The notes below the pieces were generated by a model. The model was not told the origin of the DNA. It saw only the letters and a program-made list of their open reading frames with translations, and made no database searches. A program made the position numbers and the translations under genes. From PWXP01 sp040772845 (GTDB lineage Bacteria; Planctomycetota; Planctomycetia; Pirellulales; Thermoguttaceae), in NCBI GenBank assembly GCA_040772845.1, contig JAXGXG010000001.1, forward strand, positions 248,001 to 312,000: a stretch of 64,000 nucleotides of DNA, written 5' to 3'. This document shows, piece after piece, positions 55,159-63,904 of this stretch (its first letter is position 1; every line of letters begins with the position of its first letter).

Positions 55159-56130
55159 TCAGGGCAGATAGGCGTCCAGCAGGATTGCCTCTTCTGCGGG
55201 GGTTGCTGTCACAGCTCTCGCGGTCGCGGGGAGAAGGACGGTCGAGCCTTTCGACAAGGCATCGGGCGATGAATCTCCTTCCATTCGGATTGTACCCGCC
55301 AGGACGCTGACGATATGGCAGCGATCCTCGCCCCCCAGAGGGAGAGATTCAGACAACCGAACACGATCTAGCCGGAAATGGGGACAGCTCACAAGCGACT
55401 CGCGTCCGGGCAGGCCGGTGGGCTGCGGTTGCCGGGCGGTTACCGGACCTCGCTCGAAGTCGATGACTTCAAGGGCTCGGTCAATATGAAGCGGCCGAGG
55501 CCGGCCATCGGGACCGACTCGGTTCCAGTCGAACAGACGGAATGTGGTATCGCTCGATTGTTGAATCTCTGCGACGACAATGCCCGCGCCCAAGGCATGG
55601 ACCGTGCCTGCCGGAATGAAGATGCAGTCGCCCACAGAAGGCTCGAAACGGTGCAGCAGGCTTTCGCAGTTGCCTTGCTCAAGCGATTGACGCAGGGTGT
55701 CGCGATGGACGTGTGCGTGCAGTCCTGCGTAAATGAGGCTGCCGGGTTCGGTGGCCAGGACAAGCCAGGCTTCTGTCTTTCCGGCATCCGGAGGCGATTG
55801 TCGCGCGGCCTGCTGGTCGTTCGGGTGAACCTGAACCGAGAGCGTCTTCTGGGCATCGAGGAACTTCAGCAGCAGGGGAAACCGGTCCAGAGGATGATGG
55901 CGTCCAAGCAACTCCGGCCCTCGAGTACGGACCAGTTCGTGGAGAGTCGTGCCTGCCAGGGGACCGAACTCGACGACGCTTTGGGCATCGCCATGATCGA
56001 CCAGTTCCCAGCTTTCGGCGTAGTCGTCGCCGTGGCCGATGGGCTTGCCAAGCAGGGTTTTGAGCCTGCGACCCCCCCACAGGGCTTGCTTCAGGATGGG
56101 TTGAAAACGCAGAGGATATAGCTGTTGCAC
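55159..56130 (-). CDS. manA: Mannose-6-phosphate isomerase (class I)
   Basis: A 323-residue protein of the type I phosphomannose isomerase family. I choose GTG 56130 because AAAGGA is seven bases upstream, and the family start (YPLRFQPILKQALWGGRRL) follows directly; ATG 56175 has no ribosome site. Zinc-site residues are expected in LSVQVHPND (Gln, His), TEAWLVL (Glu) and GDCIFIPAGTVHALG (His). The segment RLFDWNRVGPDGRPRPLHI is typical. It interconverts fructose-6-phosphate and mannose-6-phosphate, serving both mannose use and GDP-mannose formation. It is divergent from tatC. Confidence 0.9.
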   Translation of the reverse strand: MQQLYPLRFQPILKQALWGGRRLKTLLGKPIGHGDDYAESWELVDHGDAQSVVEFGPLAGTTLHELVRTRGPELLGRHHPLDRFPLLLKFLDAQKTLSVQVHPNDQQAARQSPPDAGKTEAWLVLATEPGSLIYAGLHAHVHRDTLRQSLEQGNCESLLHRFEPSVGDCIFIPAGTVHALGAGIVVAEIQQSSDTTFRLFDWNRVGPDGRPRPLHIDRALEVIDFERGPVTARQPQPTGLPGRESLVSCPHFRLDRVRLSESLPLGGEDRCHIVSVLAGTIRMEGDSSPDALSKGSTVLLPATARAVTATPAEEAILLDAYLP

Positions 56131-56391
56131 AAAACGGTCCTTTCTCTGCGAGGGCAGGGGTGCCGTTGGGGACATAGTCGTCGATGGGGTCACATGTCGT
56201 ATTTTCGGCCCCTGGGCTATTGTGTCAACCGTACTGACTACGGTGGGGTGCGTGTGGCCTGGTTTGTTTGGGGGGCAGCAGGACGGTGCGCTCTCGACAA
56301 AGACTTCATTGCCAACCCACCTGGAGGGTGTTATCATTGTATGTTTGCCTGCCGCTGTAGCGGCCTTCCTGTTGATCTGCCCAGTGCCGCC

Positions 56392-57498
56392 ATGCCCCGC
56401 TCCCGCGAAGAAGACCTTTTTGCCGACACAACGATGACTTTCGGGGAGCACCTCGAGGAGCTTCGTACTTGCCTTTTCCGTGCTATCGCGGGCTTGATGC
56501 TGGGCTTTATCGTGGGGCTGTACTTTGGCGGCGACGTGGTCGCGTTCATCCAGCGGCCGCTAAAAGAGGCGCTGACGCAGTATCGCGAAGAGCAGGACAT
56601 GAAGATGTTCCAGCAGCTTCAGGACGAAGGGAAGCTGCCACCGGGTGAGATTGACCGCTACAGATTGCTGGTTGAGAAGGATCAGCTTTTGGCTTCTGCG
56701 GTCTATCTTGATCCGCAGGAGGTTCTTCAGCAGGCGCAGAAGCTTCGCCCTGAGCTTCCGATTACCGAGGAGGCTCCTGCACCCGTTTCGCCGACGGAAG
56801 GTGAAACGAAGACCGCCGATCCAGGCGCGGAAGATGCGAAGAAGAGCGAAGAGGAAGGCATTCGGCGGGACGACATGGTTCGCGTGTTTCTTTGGCGACC
56901 GGCCGAAGAAGAGGTGAAAGTCACAAGCCTTAGCGCCCACGAACCCTTCAGCATTTACCTGAAGGCGGCGCTGGTCACCGGCGCGTTGCTGGCGAGCCCG
57001 TGGATTTTCTATCAGATATGGACGTTTGTGGCGGCGGGCCTCTATCCGCACGAGAAGAAGTACGTGCATGTTTTCCTGCCGTTCAGCCTGGGGCTGTTTT
57101 TTGTCGGAGCGGCGCTGGCGTTTTTCTTTGTATTCGAGCCGGTGCTGACCTTCCTGTTCTCGTTCAACGCGTGGCTTGGGATCGAGCAGGACATCCGAAT
57201 CAGCGAATGGTTGGGCTTCGTACTGATCTTGCCGTTGGGATTCGGCATTGCGTTTCAGTTGCCGCTGGTCATGCTGTTTCTGGAACGCATTGGCATCTTT
57301 GACGTGAACGCGTATCTGATGAAATGGCGCATTGCCATCCTGGTGATTTTCATCATCAGCATGTTCCTTACTCCGGCCGATCCGTACAGCATGCTGCTGA
57401 TGGCGGTCCCGCTGACCGTGTTGTACTTTGGCGGCATCTTGCTGTGCCGCTATATGCCGAAGGGCAAGAGTCTTCTGGGCGATTGGGACGAGGCATAG
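56392..57498 (+). CDS. tatC: TatC twin-arginine translocase subunit with large loop insertion
   Basis: A 368-residue protein; usual TatC is about 250. The N-terminus MTFGEHLEELRTCLFRAIAG with the conserved Glu is followed by TM1 (about residues 25-45). Then an insertion of about 130 residues, largely charged and acidic, precedes TM2. The remaining helices include ASPWIFYQIWTFVAAGLYPHEKKY, the conserved core of TatC, and ISMFLTPADPYSMLLMAVPLTVLYFGGI. ATG 56392 gives a normal N-terminus. No tatA or tatB is nearby. It recognises twin-arginine signals such as that of the MocA protein at the left edge. Confidence 0.92.
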   Translation: MPRSREEDLFADTTMTFGEHLEELRTCLFRAIAGLMLGFIVGLYFGGDVVAFIQRPLKEALTQYREEQDMKMFQQLQDEGKLPPGEIDRYRLLVEKDQLLASAVYLDPQEVLQQAQKLRPELPITEEAPAPVSPTEGETKTADPGAEDAKKSEEEGIRRDDMVRVFLWRPAEEEVKVTSLSAHEPFSIYLKAALVTGALLASPWIFYQIWTFVAAGLYPHEKKYVHVFLPFSLGLFFVGAALAFFFVFEPVLTFLFSFNAWLGIEQDIRISEWLGFVLILPLGFGIAFQLPLVMLFLERIGIFDVNAYLMKWRIAILVIFIISMFLTPADPYSMLLMAVPLTVLYFGGILLCRYMPKGKSLLGDWDEA

Positions 57499-57564
57499 GT
57501 CCGGTGGGGCGGCGTCTGCGTTTGCAGCACATTCAGGCCGTGAGGCAGCGATGCGAGGGGCCGG

Positions 57565-57912
57565 TCAGATGGCTTCGCCGCCGCGCTCGCCGGTTCGGAT
57601 GCGGATGCAGTCTTCCAGGGGCAATACGAAGATCTTCCCATCTCCGATTTCACCCTTTTCGCCTGTTCGGCCGCCTTGGATGATTGCGTCGATCGTCGGT
57701 TCGAGGAACTCCTCGTTCACCGCGATCATCAACTGCACCTTGCGCAGCAAGTCGACGGTGAACTCGTGCCCGCGGTAAACCTCCGTTTGCCCCCGCTGCC
57801 GGCCGAAACCTTGGACATCCATCACGGTCAGTCGGAAGACTTCGACTTCGGCCAGGGCGGCCTTGACGGCCTCCAGGCGGGTGGGCTGGATGATGGCGAT
57901 GATGAGTTTCAT
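57565..57912 (-). CDS. PII-family nitrogen regulatory protein
   Basis: A 115-residue PII protein, GlnB/GlnK type. MKLIIAIIQPTRLEAVKAAL, VMDVQGFGRQRG, the T-loop TEVYRGHEFTVD (conserved Tyr) and GEIGDGKIFVLPLEDCIRIRTGERG (2-oxoglutarate/ATP site) are all present. It senses nitrogen, energy and carbon state. No amtB or glnA is adjacent, so its partner cannot be told. ATG 57912 matches the family start. Confidence 0.94.
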   Translation of the reverse strand: MKLIIAIIQPTRLEAVKAALAEVEVFRLTVMDVQGFGRQRGQTEVYRGHEFTVDLLRKVQLMIAVNEEFLEPTIDAIIQGGRTGEKGEIGDGKIFVLPLEDCIRIRTGERGGEAI

Positions 57913-58143
57913 GGCAATGCCTCGCAGGCAGAGAAATGCAACTGTTGGAAGTTGCGTCCATGGTAGCGGAACGGGCGCAGAAAAACCAGCCCTTCCCTGC
58001 CGAAACCGCTCGGCCGGAAAACGGCGAAGTGCGTACGTCGAACGGATCGACATACGCACTTCTGTGGATTCGGTCAGGAAGGCTCGGGCGACGTAATCGC
58101 GGCAGATGCAATCACGCGCCCCTGGCCATTTCGCCCCGGCGGG

Positions 58144-59373
58144 CTAATAGGTGAAAACCACGTCGGTCGCGAAGGTGACCTGGTTGCTGCGAGTTCCGCC
58201 GTCGAACGGCAGTTCGTTGTTGACCGGGTCTCGCGGCCCATCGTACCAATCCCACCGTACTTCGGGGCGGATGAGCCAATTCGGGCCGGGGCGCCACTGG
58301 ACACCTGCGGTGATCTCGTAGAAATCGCCGGCGAAGCTCGTGTTGCCCGGAGTCCCGCCGTCCCAGGCGCGGCCGGCGGCCCAGGGCATGTTGCCCAGCC
58401 CTACAACCCGAGTGCCGTCGGCGTCGCGGAGCCACTCGGCACGGAGGCCGGCAGAGAGCTTCGGCGTAAGGGCGTAGAGGAAGTACTGGTTGAGCCCGTA
58501 CCATTCGGCCTGGCCGCCGCCAAGCCCGGTTCCGTCCTCGACGCCAAGGTTATGCTGGAGTACGTATTCCAAACGGTCGGTGAATTTCCTTCTCCAGACG
58601 AGGCTGGAGGCGAATCGGTTGTGATCGCCGGTGGGATCTTGGGGACCGACCGAAAAGGCGTATGCGAGTGAGGAACGCTTGTCGTCGGAGGTGTACTTCA
58701 AGGCGCCCATGAAGTCGAGCGTGTCGTTGTTGTCCTCCCACATCATCCAGCCGCGATGGAAACCGCCCTGGACCAACCATCGATCGGTGAGTTGATAATC
58801 GACCATGAGTCCGGACACCAGAAGCGGCTCGGTGTAACACATGGCATAGGAATGCGAGTAGAAGGGGTTGAGAATCGACGGCACGACTTCGTACCCGAGC
58901 AGGCCGGCGAAATGGCCGCCACGGATCTTCGCGCGGTTGTAGGCCACTTCAAAATAGGCTTGCGGCATGACGAAACCGTACGACTGGCCATCGCCGTTGA
59001 TGCGGTTCTCGAGGCCGTTGTTCACGCCGTAACGCCAGTCGGAACCATAGACCAGGTCGATGTGACCGCCGATATCCCATCCGTAGCCGCCCGTGTTCGT
59101 GGGACGCGAGAGGTACAGCCACAACTGGTTCATCTGATACTCGCCGTCCCAGTCGTTGGTAGCGACCGGGCCGTTGTAGCCATCCGGCGATTTGCGAGAG
59201 TTGAACGTGATTCCCTGCTGGAGCCAACCCCCGATCTTGATGCCGCGGCTCTCCAGCACTGTCGGCTGGGGCAGAGTCCACGGCTGCGGCGATTGGGCGG
59301 CGGCTACCGAAACACTGAGCAAGACGCCAGCTATCAACGCAAAGCTATAGCGAACGTAAGTCGAGTCTATCAT
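58144..59373 (-). CDS. Outer-membrane beta-barrel porin-like protein
   Basis: A 409-residue protein with a signal peptide (cleavage near AAAQ) and alternating aromatic/polar strands throughout, ending in FTY, a C-terminal aromatic as expected for barrel insertion. IGGWLQQGITFN, YGWDIGGHIDLVYGSDWRYG, GLLGYEVVPSILNPFYSHSYA and LSAGLRAEWLRDADGTRVVG are typical of planctomycetal BBP2-like barrels. It is a paralogue of the next gene. It may let glycans or their fragments through the outer membrane. Confidence 0.86.
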   Translation of the reverse strand: MIDSTYVRYSFALIAGVLLSVSVAAAQSPQPWTLPQPTVLESRGIKIGGWLQQGITFNSRKSPDGYNGPVATNDWDGEYQMNQLWLYLSRPTNTGGYGWDIGGHIDLVYGSDWRYGVNNGLENRINGDGQSYGFVMPQAYFEVAYNRAKIRGGHFAGLLGYEVVPSILNPFYSHSYAMCYTEPLLVSGLMVDYQLTDRWLVQGGFHRGWMMWEDNNDTLDFMGALKYTSDDKRSSLAYAFSVGPQDPTGDHNRFASSLVWRRKFTDRLEYVLQHNLGVEDGTGLGGGQAEWYGLNQYFLYALTPKLSAGLRAEWLRDADGTRVVGLGNMPWAAGRAWDGGTPGNTSFAGDFYEITAGVQWRPGPNWLIRPEVRWDWYDGPRDPVNNELPFDGGTRSNQVTFATDVVFTY

Positions 59374-59505
59374 AAAGCCCCCCTGTCAAGTACAAAACAG
59401 ACGTGTCCGTGCTGGAGTACCCCTAAGGCGAAACGCCGGCAATCTTAAGGACCGCCGACGTTTCGCATCTCAATCTTGATTGTCACCACTTCCTTCGGCC
59501 ACGCG

Positions 59506-60891
59506 TCAGAACGTGGCGATTACGTCAAACCCACCGGTGAACTGGTTCAACCGGTTGCCCGGATACGGTCGCCCGGTTCCCTCGAACCAGTCGTATCGCA
59601 ACTCGGGGCGAATGGTCAGATTGGCGTGCGGTTTCCAGTTCAAACCTGCGGTAAGCTCGTAGTAGTCGCCCGGATTGCCGGCTACGACACGGGCGCCGTC
59701 GTCGTCGCGAAACCACTCAAACCGCATTCCCGTGGCCCAGCATTTGTTCAACTGGTACAGGAAGTACTGGTTGATGCCGTACCATTCGGTATCGTCGCCG
59801 GCCAACGCGTAATTGATGCCAAGGTCGTGCTGGAGGATATAGGTAAAGCGATCAGTCAGGTTCCACTCGAAAACGACACTGTTCATGTAGAGCTCGCCGT
59901 CGTTGGCGAAGGAACCATCGCCGAATCGGCCGGTGGTCACGGCCCAGGTCAGGCTCGCCCGATCGCTAATCTGCGTCGAAATGCCGCCCAGGAACATGGA
60001 TGCCGAATCCCGATCACGCCAGCCGCAGTCCCAGCCATTGGTCCAGCCTGCATGAACGGTGAAACGGTCGCCCACTTTACGCGACAGCAGCGCACCGGTG
60101 TGGGTGAACGGTTCGCCATAGTACATGGTGTACGAATGGCTGTAGAAGAAGTTCTCGGGGGCCTGGACCACTTCATATCCGATCAGGGTATAGAAGTGGC
60201 CGGCTTTCAGTTCCCAATCACCCCAGGCCAGGGTGCCGTACATTTGCGGGATCGCCGATCCATAGGTATCCGATGTGTCCAGGCCGAAGTCCCAGTCTTC
60301 ATCGCCGAATGCCTGGGTGTCCGGGCCGTCGACGCCAAAGACATAGTCGATCCGACCGCCCCAGTCCCAGCCCAACTCGTCAGCGTTGGCCTCTTTGTTG
60401 ATGTAGCCCCAGAGCTGGTGCAGGTTGAATTCGTTGCGGTCGTTGAACCCGAGTGGGCCGTTATCGCGGTTGCCCCGCGAGTTGGCCAGGACACCGGCCG
60501 ACATCCAGCCGCCTACAGTGATATCGTGGCACTGCATGTAGCACGTCTGCGGCAGTCTCCAGGGATCGCCCTGGTTGCAGCAGAACAGTGCGCGGCCGAG
60601 TGGACCGTAACACCGGGTTGATTCACAGGTGGAACAGCCGCATGAAGATGCGGGTCCCCGGCAGGCAACGGCAGCGGGTGCGTAGGGAGCTTCCGCCGCA
60701 GGTTGCGCGGTATCGCTCGGCGAAGGCGCGGCATCGTCGGCGATGGTGTAATACTCCAGACTGTCGTACGTGTACGCAGTCGGTTCCACCGATCGGGGCT
60801 GATACAAATCAGCCGCGTCGGCGTCAGGGTACCAGGGGGCCGCGACAAATGCGCCCAAGAGCGCGACGCGAGCCATTTGCTTGATCCTCAT
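59506..60891 (-). CDS. Outer-membrane beta-barrel protein with Cys-rich N-terminal region
   Basis: A 461-residue paralogue of the neighbouring barrel gene. Three ATGs in a row precede the start; the third (60891) has AAGGA eight bases upstream. Shared segments include GLGYEVV-like IGYEVVQAPENFFYSHSYT, AEWYGLNQYFLY-like TEWYGINQYFLYQL and RPELRYDWFEG; it ends in ATF. Between about residues 70 and 130 there are about ten cysteines (CRGPASSCGCSTC; CCNQGDPWRLPQTCYMQC), absent from the paralogue. The Cys region could bind metal or form disulfides. The gene stands upstream of 58144-59373 on the same strand, with a 132-base gap. Confidence 0.86.
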   Translation of the reverse strand: MRIKQMARVALLGAFVAAPWYPDADAADLYQPRSVEPTAYTYDSLEYYTIADDAAPSPSDTAQPAAEAPYAPAAVACRGPASSCGCSTCESTRCYGPLGRALFCCNQGDPWRLPQTCYMQCHDITVGGWMSAGVLANSRGNRDNGPLGFNDRNEFNLHQLWGYINKEANADELGWDWGGRIDYVFGVDGPDTQAFGDEDWDFGLDTSDTYGSAIPQMYGTLAWGDWELKAGHFYTLIGYEVVQAPENFFYSHSYTMYYGEPFTHTGALLSRKVGDRFTVHAGWTNGWDCGWRDRDSASMFLGGISTQISDRASLTWAVTTGRFGDGSFANDGELYMNSVVFEWNLTDRFTYILQHDLGINYALAGDDTEWYGINQYFLYQLNKCWATGMRFEWFRDDDGARVVAGNPGDYYELTAGLNWKPHANLTIRPELRYDWFEGTGRPYPGNRLNQFTGGFDVIATF

Positions 60892-62026
60892 CATCATTCC
60901 TTGAACTCCGCTGTGGAAAGGTGGGGTGGGGGTCTCCAAACACAGGTGGGGCGGATCGGAAAGTCGCAGCCGGCTAAACGAACTCCGGTTCAGGACTTGC
61001 GCAACCCATTACCCAGCTTTGCATCCTTTCCTATCGGTTCAACCGTCAAAGCCCATTGACCTGAAACGTAGCGGAAAAGAGGGCATTTTTGTATGTACGA
61101 GGCCATCTGTGAGAAGGCTTAACGGTTACGAAAACCTCGCGTGCGAGAACCCTTGAAAGGGCCTCCCCTGGAAGCAATGGTAAGCCGACAGAGGTACATT
61201 CTTGTCGCCATCGCTCGAATCTGCGTGCACACGCCTGCCCAAGTTGCTCCCCAGGGCCGATGGTTTCGGCGGCATTGCGCTGCACAAAAGGCATGGCATA
61301 TCGGGTGGGACGAACCGGGAAAGGCGGAGTCTTGTCGGTTTTCTTATGGCAGCTTCATATGCAGGAAAGTGGGATTCGACAAGGCCTCTTGTGTTCTGGT
61401 AGGATGGGCTTCCGGCGGACGACCATGTCGGCGCTTTCCGGGACGAGGGGGCTGAGGATGTGGAATCGGACTGAGACGCCCGGAGGGTGAGCCCGGATTA
61501 TTCACGATAGGTAGGGTGGGTCAAACAAGCCGCTTCCTTGGTGGGGCATCGGTCGTCGGGGCCGGCGTTTTTCCGAGCGGCGGGTTGAAAATCAACTTGG
61601 TTGCGGCTTGTGCGGACCCACCAATGATTTACGCGACCTTGACCCACCCTACGTAGATGAATAATCCGGGTGAGGCTCGAAAATCCCGTTATGGTCGCTC
61701 CTCGCACAAGAGGATGGGATTCGATGGCGGTGTGAACACACGCCGTGCAGGAAGGGCAGGGCTGGTCTTGGAAACTGGTTTCTCGGAATCCTCGCAGAAG
61801 ACGAACCCGGGAACGACCAGCGAAACAGAAACGTTCACCTGCTCGCTCGGTGAGAAATATCTCGACTCCTCCAATGGCCTTGCCAGTCTCCCGGTCGATA
61901 TGTGCGGCGGGCATGCCGTCGAGATCGCCGTGACCGGCTGTGGCAAGACTACGCTCGGCCACCGGAAGTCCGAGTGGTGAAGCCCTCTTGTGCGTCTTCA
62001 AAAGCCGGCGGCCCGGAGGCGAACGG
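60892..62026. other. 1.1-kb intergenic region with MITE-like element
   Basis: No supported gene. 60892-61491 and 61671-62026 show no recognisable domain on either strand; short overlapping frames around 61498-62001 have no family resemblance. The element at 61492-61670 is the only clear structure. Confidence 0.6.
61492..61670. mobile_element. MITE-like element, 179 bp, long terminal inverted repeats
   Basis: The outer ends 61492-61504 and 61658-61670 are exact 13-bp complements (CCCGGATTATTCA), and the inner ends 61511-61524 and 61639-61652 are exact 14-bp complements (GTAGGGTGGGTCAA). Five or six unmatched bases lie between the two blocks. An internal third pair, CAAGCCGC/GCGGCTTG, is near 61527 and 61612. 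It has no coding frame, so mobility would need a transposase in trans. A degraded relative lies at 17076-17204. Confidence 0.85.
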
Positions 62027-63751
62027 TCAGGGCAAACAGTAGATCAACTCCACTTCGCCATTAGGCTTGTCGGGGGTTGGCGTACCGACATTGTATCGCC
62101 GGAAGGAAACGTAGCGGATGTCGTGCAGGCGGCGCCCCTGGTATTCCAGCCAGATTGGTCCGGTGTTGAAGCGGCCCTGTTTCTCTTCCGGCTTCAGGCC
62201 GGCTCGCAACGTTACCGTGTTCAACTTCTGGAGTCGGTCGGCCGGCACGGGTAGTTCGATCGTGCTTTCGCTGGGGCTGTCGGCCGGAATTGTGCCCAGA
62301 GGTTGACCGTTCAGGTCGACTTCGCCAACCGTGTTCACGTTGCGTACCGTCATCTTCAGTACGGCCGGGCTTTGGGCGTCAAACGGGGCAGGACGATTAT
62401 TGACAACCAGATACTGGGTTATCGATCGATCCGTCTGCCCATCTGCAGTAACGACAACCTCCACATTGGCCAGGCCGTCGAAGGCGCGAGTCGTGTCGAG
62501 CGTTCCTTGCCAGAGGGACCATGCGGACTGGCGGCTGGCAAGTTTCAGGTCGGTGGTCGTTTCGCCCAGCTTCGCCTGCACTTGCAGCGGCGCCGCGTTG
62601 CCGTAGTCGAGCACAACGACTTCCAGCGGCATGGCTCCGGAGTGGATATCCTTGGAGTCCGGACTCCGAACGTAGAGGGAGCGATACCCTTGCCGATCCG
62701 TATAGGCACTTGTCAGATTGTCGCCGGTAATATGCACCAGGCGGAATCCTTGGGGCGTTCCATCGGGATTGGCGCCGCTCCACCATGCTCCGGAAAGAGC
62801 GCCGGTGTGGATGATGGGAACATCCGTTCTGTTGCGTTCGAACGTTTCGTGCAGGTGGCCGCAGAACCCAGCGAGCACCTTGCGGCCTTCGAGCAGATTG
62901 AACAATTCCTCGCCGTCGCGGATGGTCAGCAGCGATTGATGGCAGAACAGGACAATGGGTCTTTCCTTCGGTGTGAGGGCCAGATCGTTCTTCAGCCAGG
63001 CGAGTTGCCGTTCGCCCAACCGTTCCTGGTATGGGAGTGTGGTGCCGTCCAGGGCGATGAAATGCACGTGCGCATAGTCCCACGAATGATAGACCGGGCC
63101 CAGCAACTCGCGGTAAAGTCCTTTGCCATACCGGGGATGGTTCTGGTCGGCATCCTTAAGGTGCATGGCGACGTGTTCGTGATTACCTGGCAGGTTCAAC
63201 AGGGTTCCCTGAAATTCGGCGGCGCCCTCAAGATAATTGTCGAACTGAGTCTTGGCTGCCTCGATGGACGCCGTATCAACACCGCCGACGAGGTCGCCCG
63301 TATTGATGGTGAATGCGAGTGGCAATGGGAACCGGTTGATCCTGGCGGCGAACTCTTTGAACAGATCGAGCCGGCCAAGGTGCGAGTCGGTGACATGGAC
63401 GAAGTAGAAGTCGTTGGGCTGCTTCTGTTCGACCAATCCGAAATCGACGGGCGCGGCGCCGCCGGTCTTCTGCCAGAAGCTGCCCGACGGGGTATGACCT
63501 TCAGGTCGCGTCATGCGGACGATTGCCGGCGATTCGGCCAGCGGGAACTGGTACGAACCGTTGTCGGCGGTAGCGACGACGGTCAAGCCGTCGCTGACGA
63601 GCACTCCGGCAATGCCTTGTTCGCCCGGGTCGGCTTGCCCGTTCTTGTTTGCGTCGAGAAAAACTCGGCCGCGGACTTCGGCTGCGCAGATCGGAGCCGC
63701 AAGCCAAAGGAGGGTGATCATCGCAAGCAGCATCTTAAAATGGCGTCGCAT
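62027..63751 (-). CDS. Secreted calcineurin-like metallophosphoesterase
   Basis: A 574-residue exported protein (MRRHFKMLLAMITLLWLAAPICA; an alternative start is ATG 63733). Residues about 25-105 are a beta-domain with a Ca-type loop (DANKNGQADPGE), as in SdrD-B/calcineurin N-terminal domains. The phosphoesterase domain has DSH, GDLVGG, GNHE, FCHQS and GHLHE (residues about 118-310). The C-terminal about 250 residues are beta-rich and hold an N-acetyl-type or unknown domain. The substrate is unknown. A 64-bp dispersed repeat lies 90 bases upstream of the start. Confidence 0.88.
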   Translation of the reverse strand: MRRHFKMLLAMITLLWLAAPICAAEVRGRVFLDANKNGQADPGEQGIAGVLVSDGLTVVATADNGSYQFPLAESPAIVRMTRPEGHTPSGSFWQKTGGAAPVDFGLVEQKQPNDFYFVHVTDSHLGRLDLFKEFAARINRFPLPLAFTINTGDLVGGVDTASIEAAKTQFDNYLEGAAEFQGTLLNLPGNHEHVAMHLKDADQNHPRYGKGLYRELLGPVYHSWDYAHVHFIALDGTTLPYQERLGERQLAWLKNDLALTPKERPIVLFCHQSLLTIRDGEELFNLLEGRKVLAGFCGHLHETFERNRTDVPIIHTGALSGAWWSGANPDGTPQGFRLVHITGDNLTSAYTDRQGYRSLYVRSPDSKDIHSGAMPLEVVVLDYGNAAPLQVQAKLGETTTDLKLASRQSAWSLWQGTLDTTRAFDGLANVEVVVTADGQTDRSITQYLVVNNRPAPFDAQSPAVLKMTVRNVNTVGEVDLNGQPLGTIPADSPSESTIELPVPADRLQKLNTVTLRAGLKPEEKQGRFNTGPIWLEYQGRRLHDIRYVSFRRYNVGTPTPDKPNGEVELIYCLP

Positions 63752-63840
63752 CGGCGTTGCTCCCGTGGTGGTGTGGGGATATCGCTTTTAGATTATCCAT
63801 CAGGAGCACGTGTGGTGTCAAGTTTTGGAGAATCGTAGTG

Positions 63841-63904
63841 TGCGGAAAGACACTCTGGCAACCGGAAGGACGTGATATTGCAAGGCTTGTCGCGTGTGCG
63901 ATGC
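63841..63904. repeat. 64-bp dispersed repeat, copy B
   Basis: See copy A at 36481-36544 (53 of 64 identical). This copy lies 90 bases upstream of the metallophosphoesterase start, in the same orientation relative to the gene as copy A. Beyond it, to the window end, no gene is supported. Confidence 0.8.

Noticed and set aside
61498..62001. Overlapping short frames on both strands near 61.7 kb
   Set aside because: They run through the MITE-like element and have no recognisable domain, ribosome site or conserved start.
62303..63838. 511-codon open frame on the plus strand
   Set aside because: Antisense to the metallophosphoesterase gene, which has all catalytic motifs.
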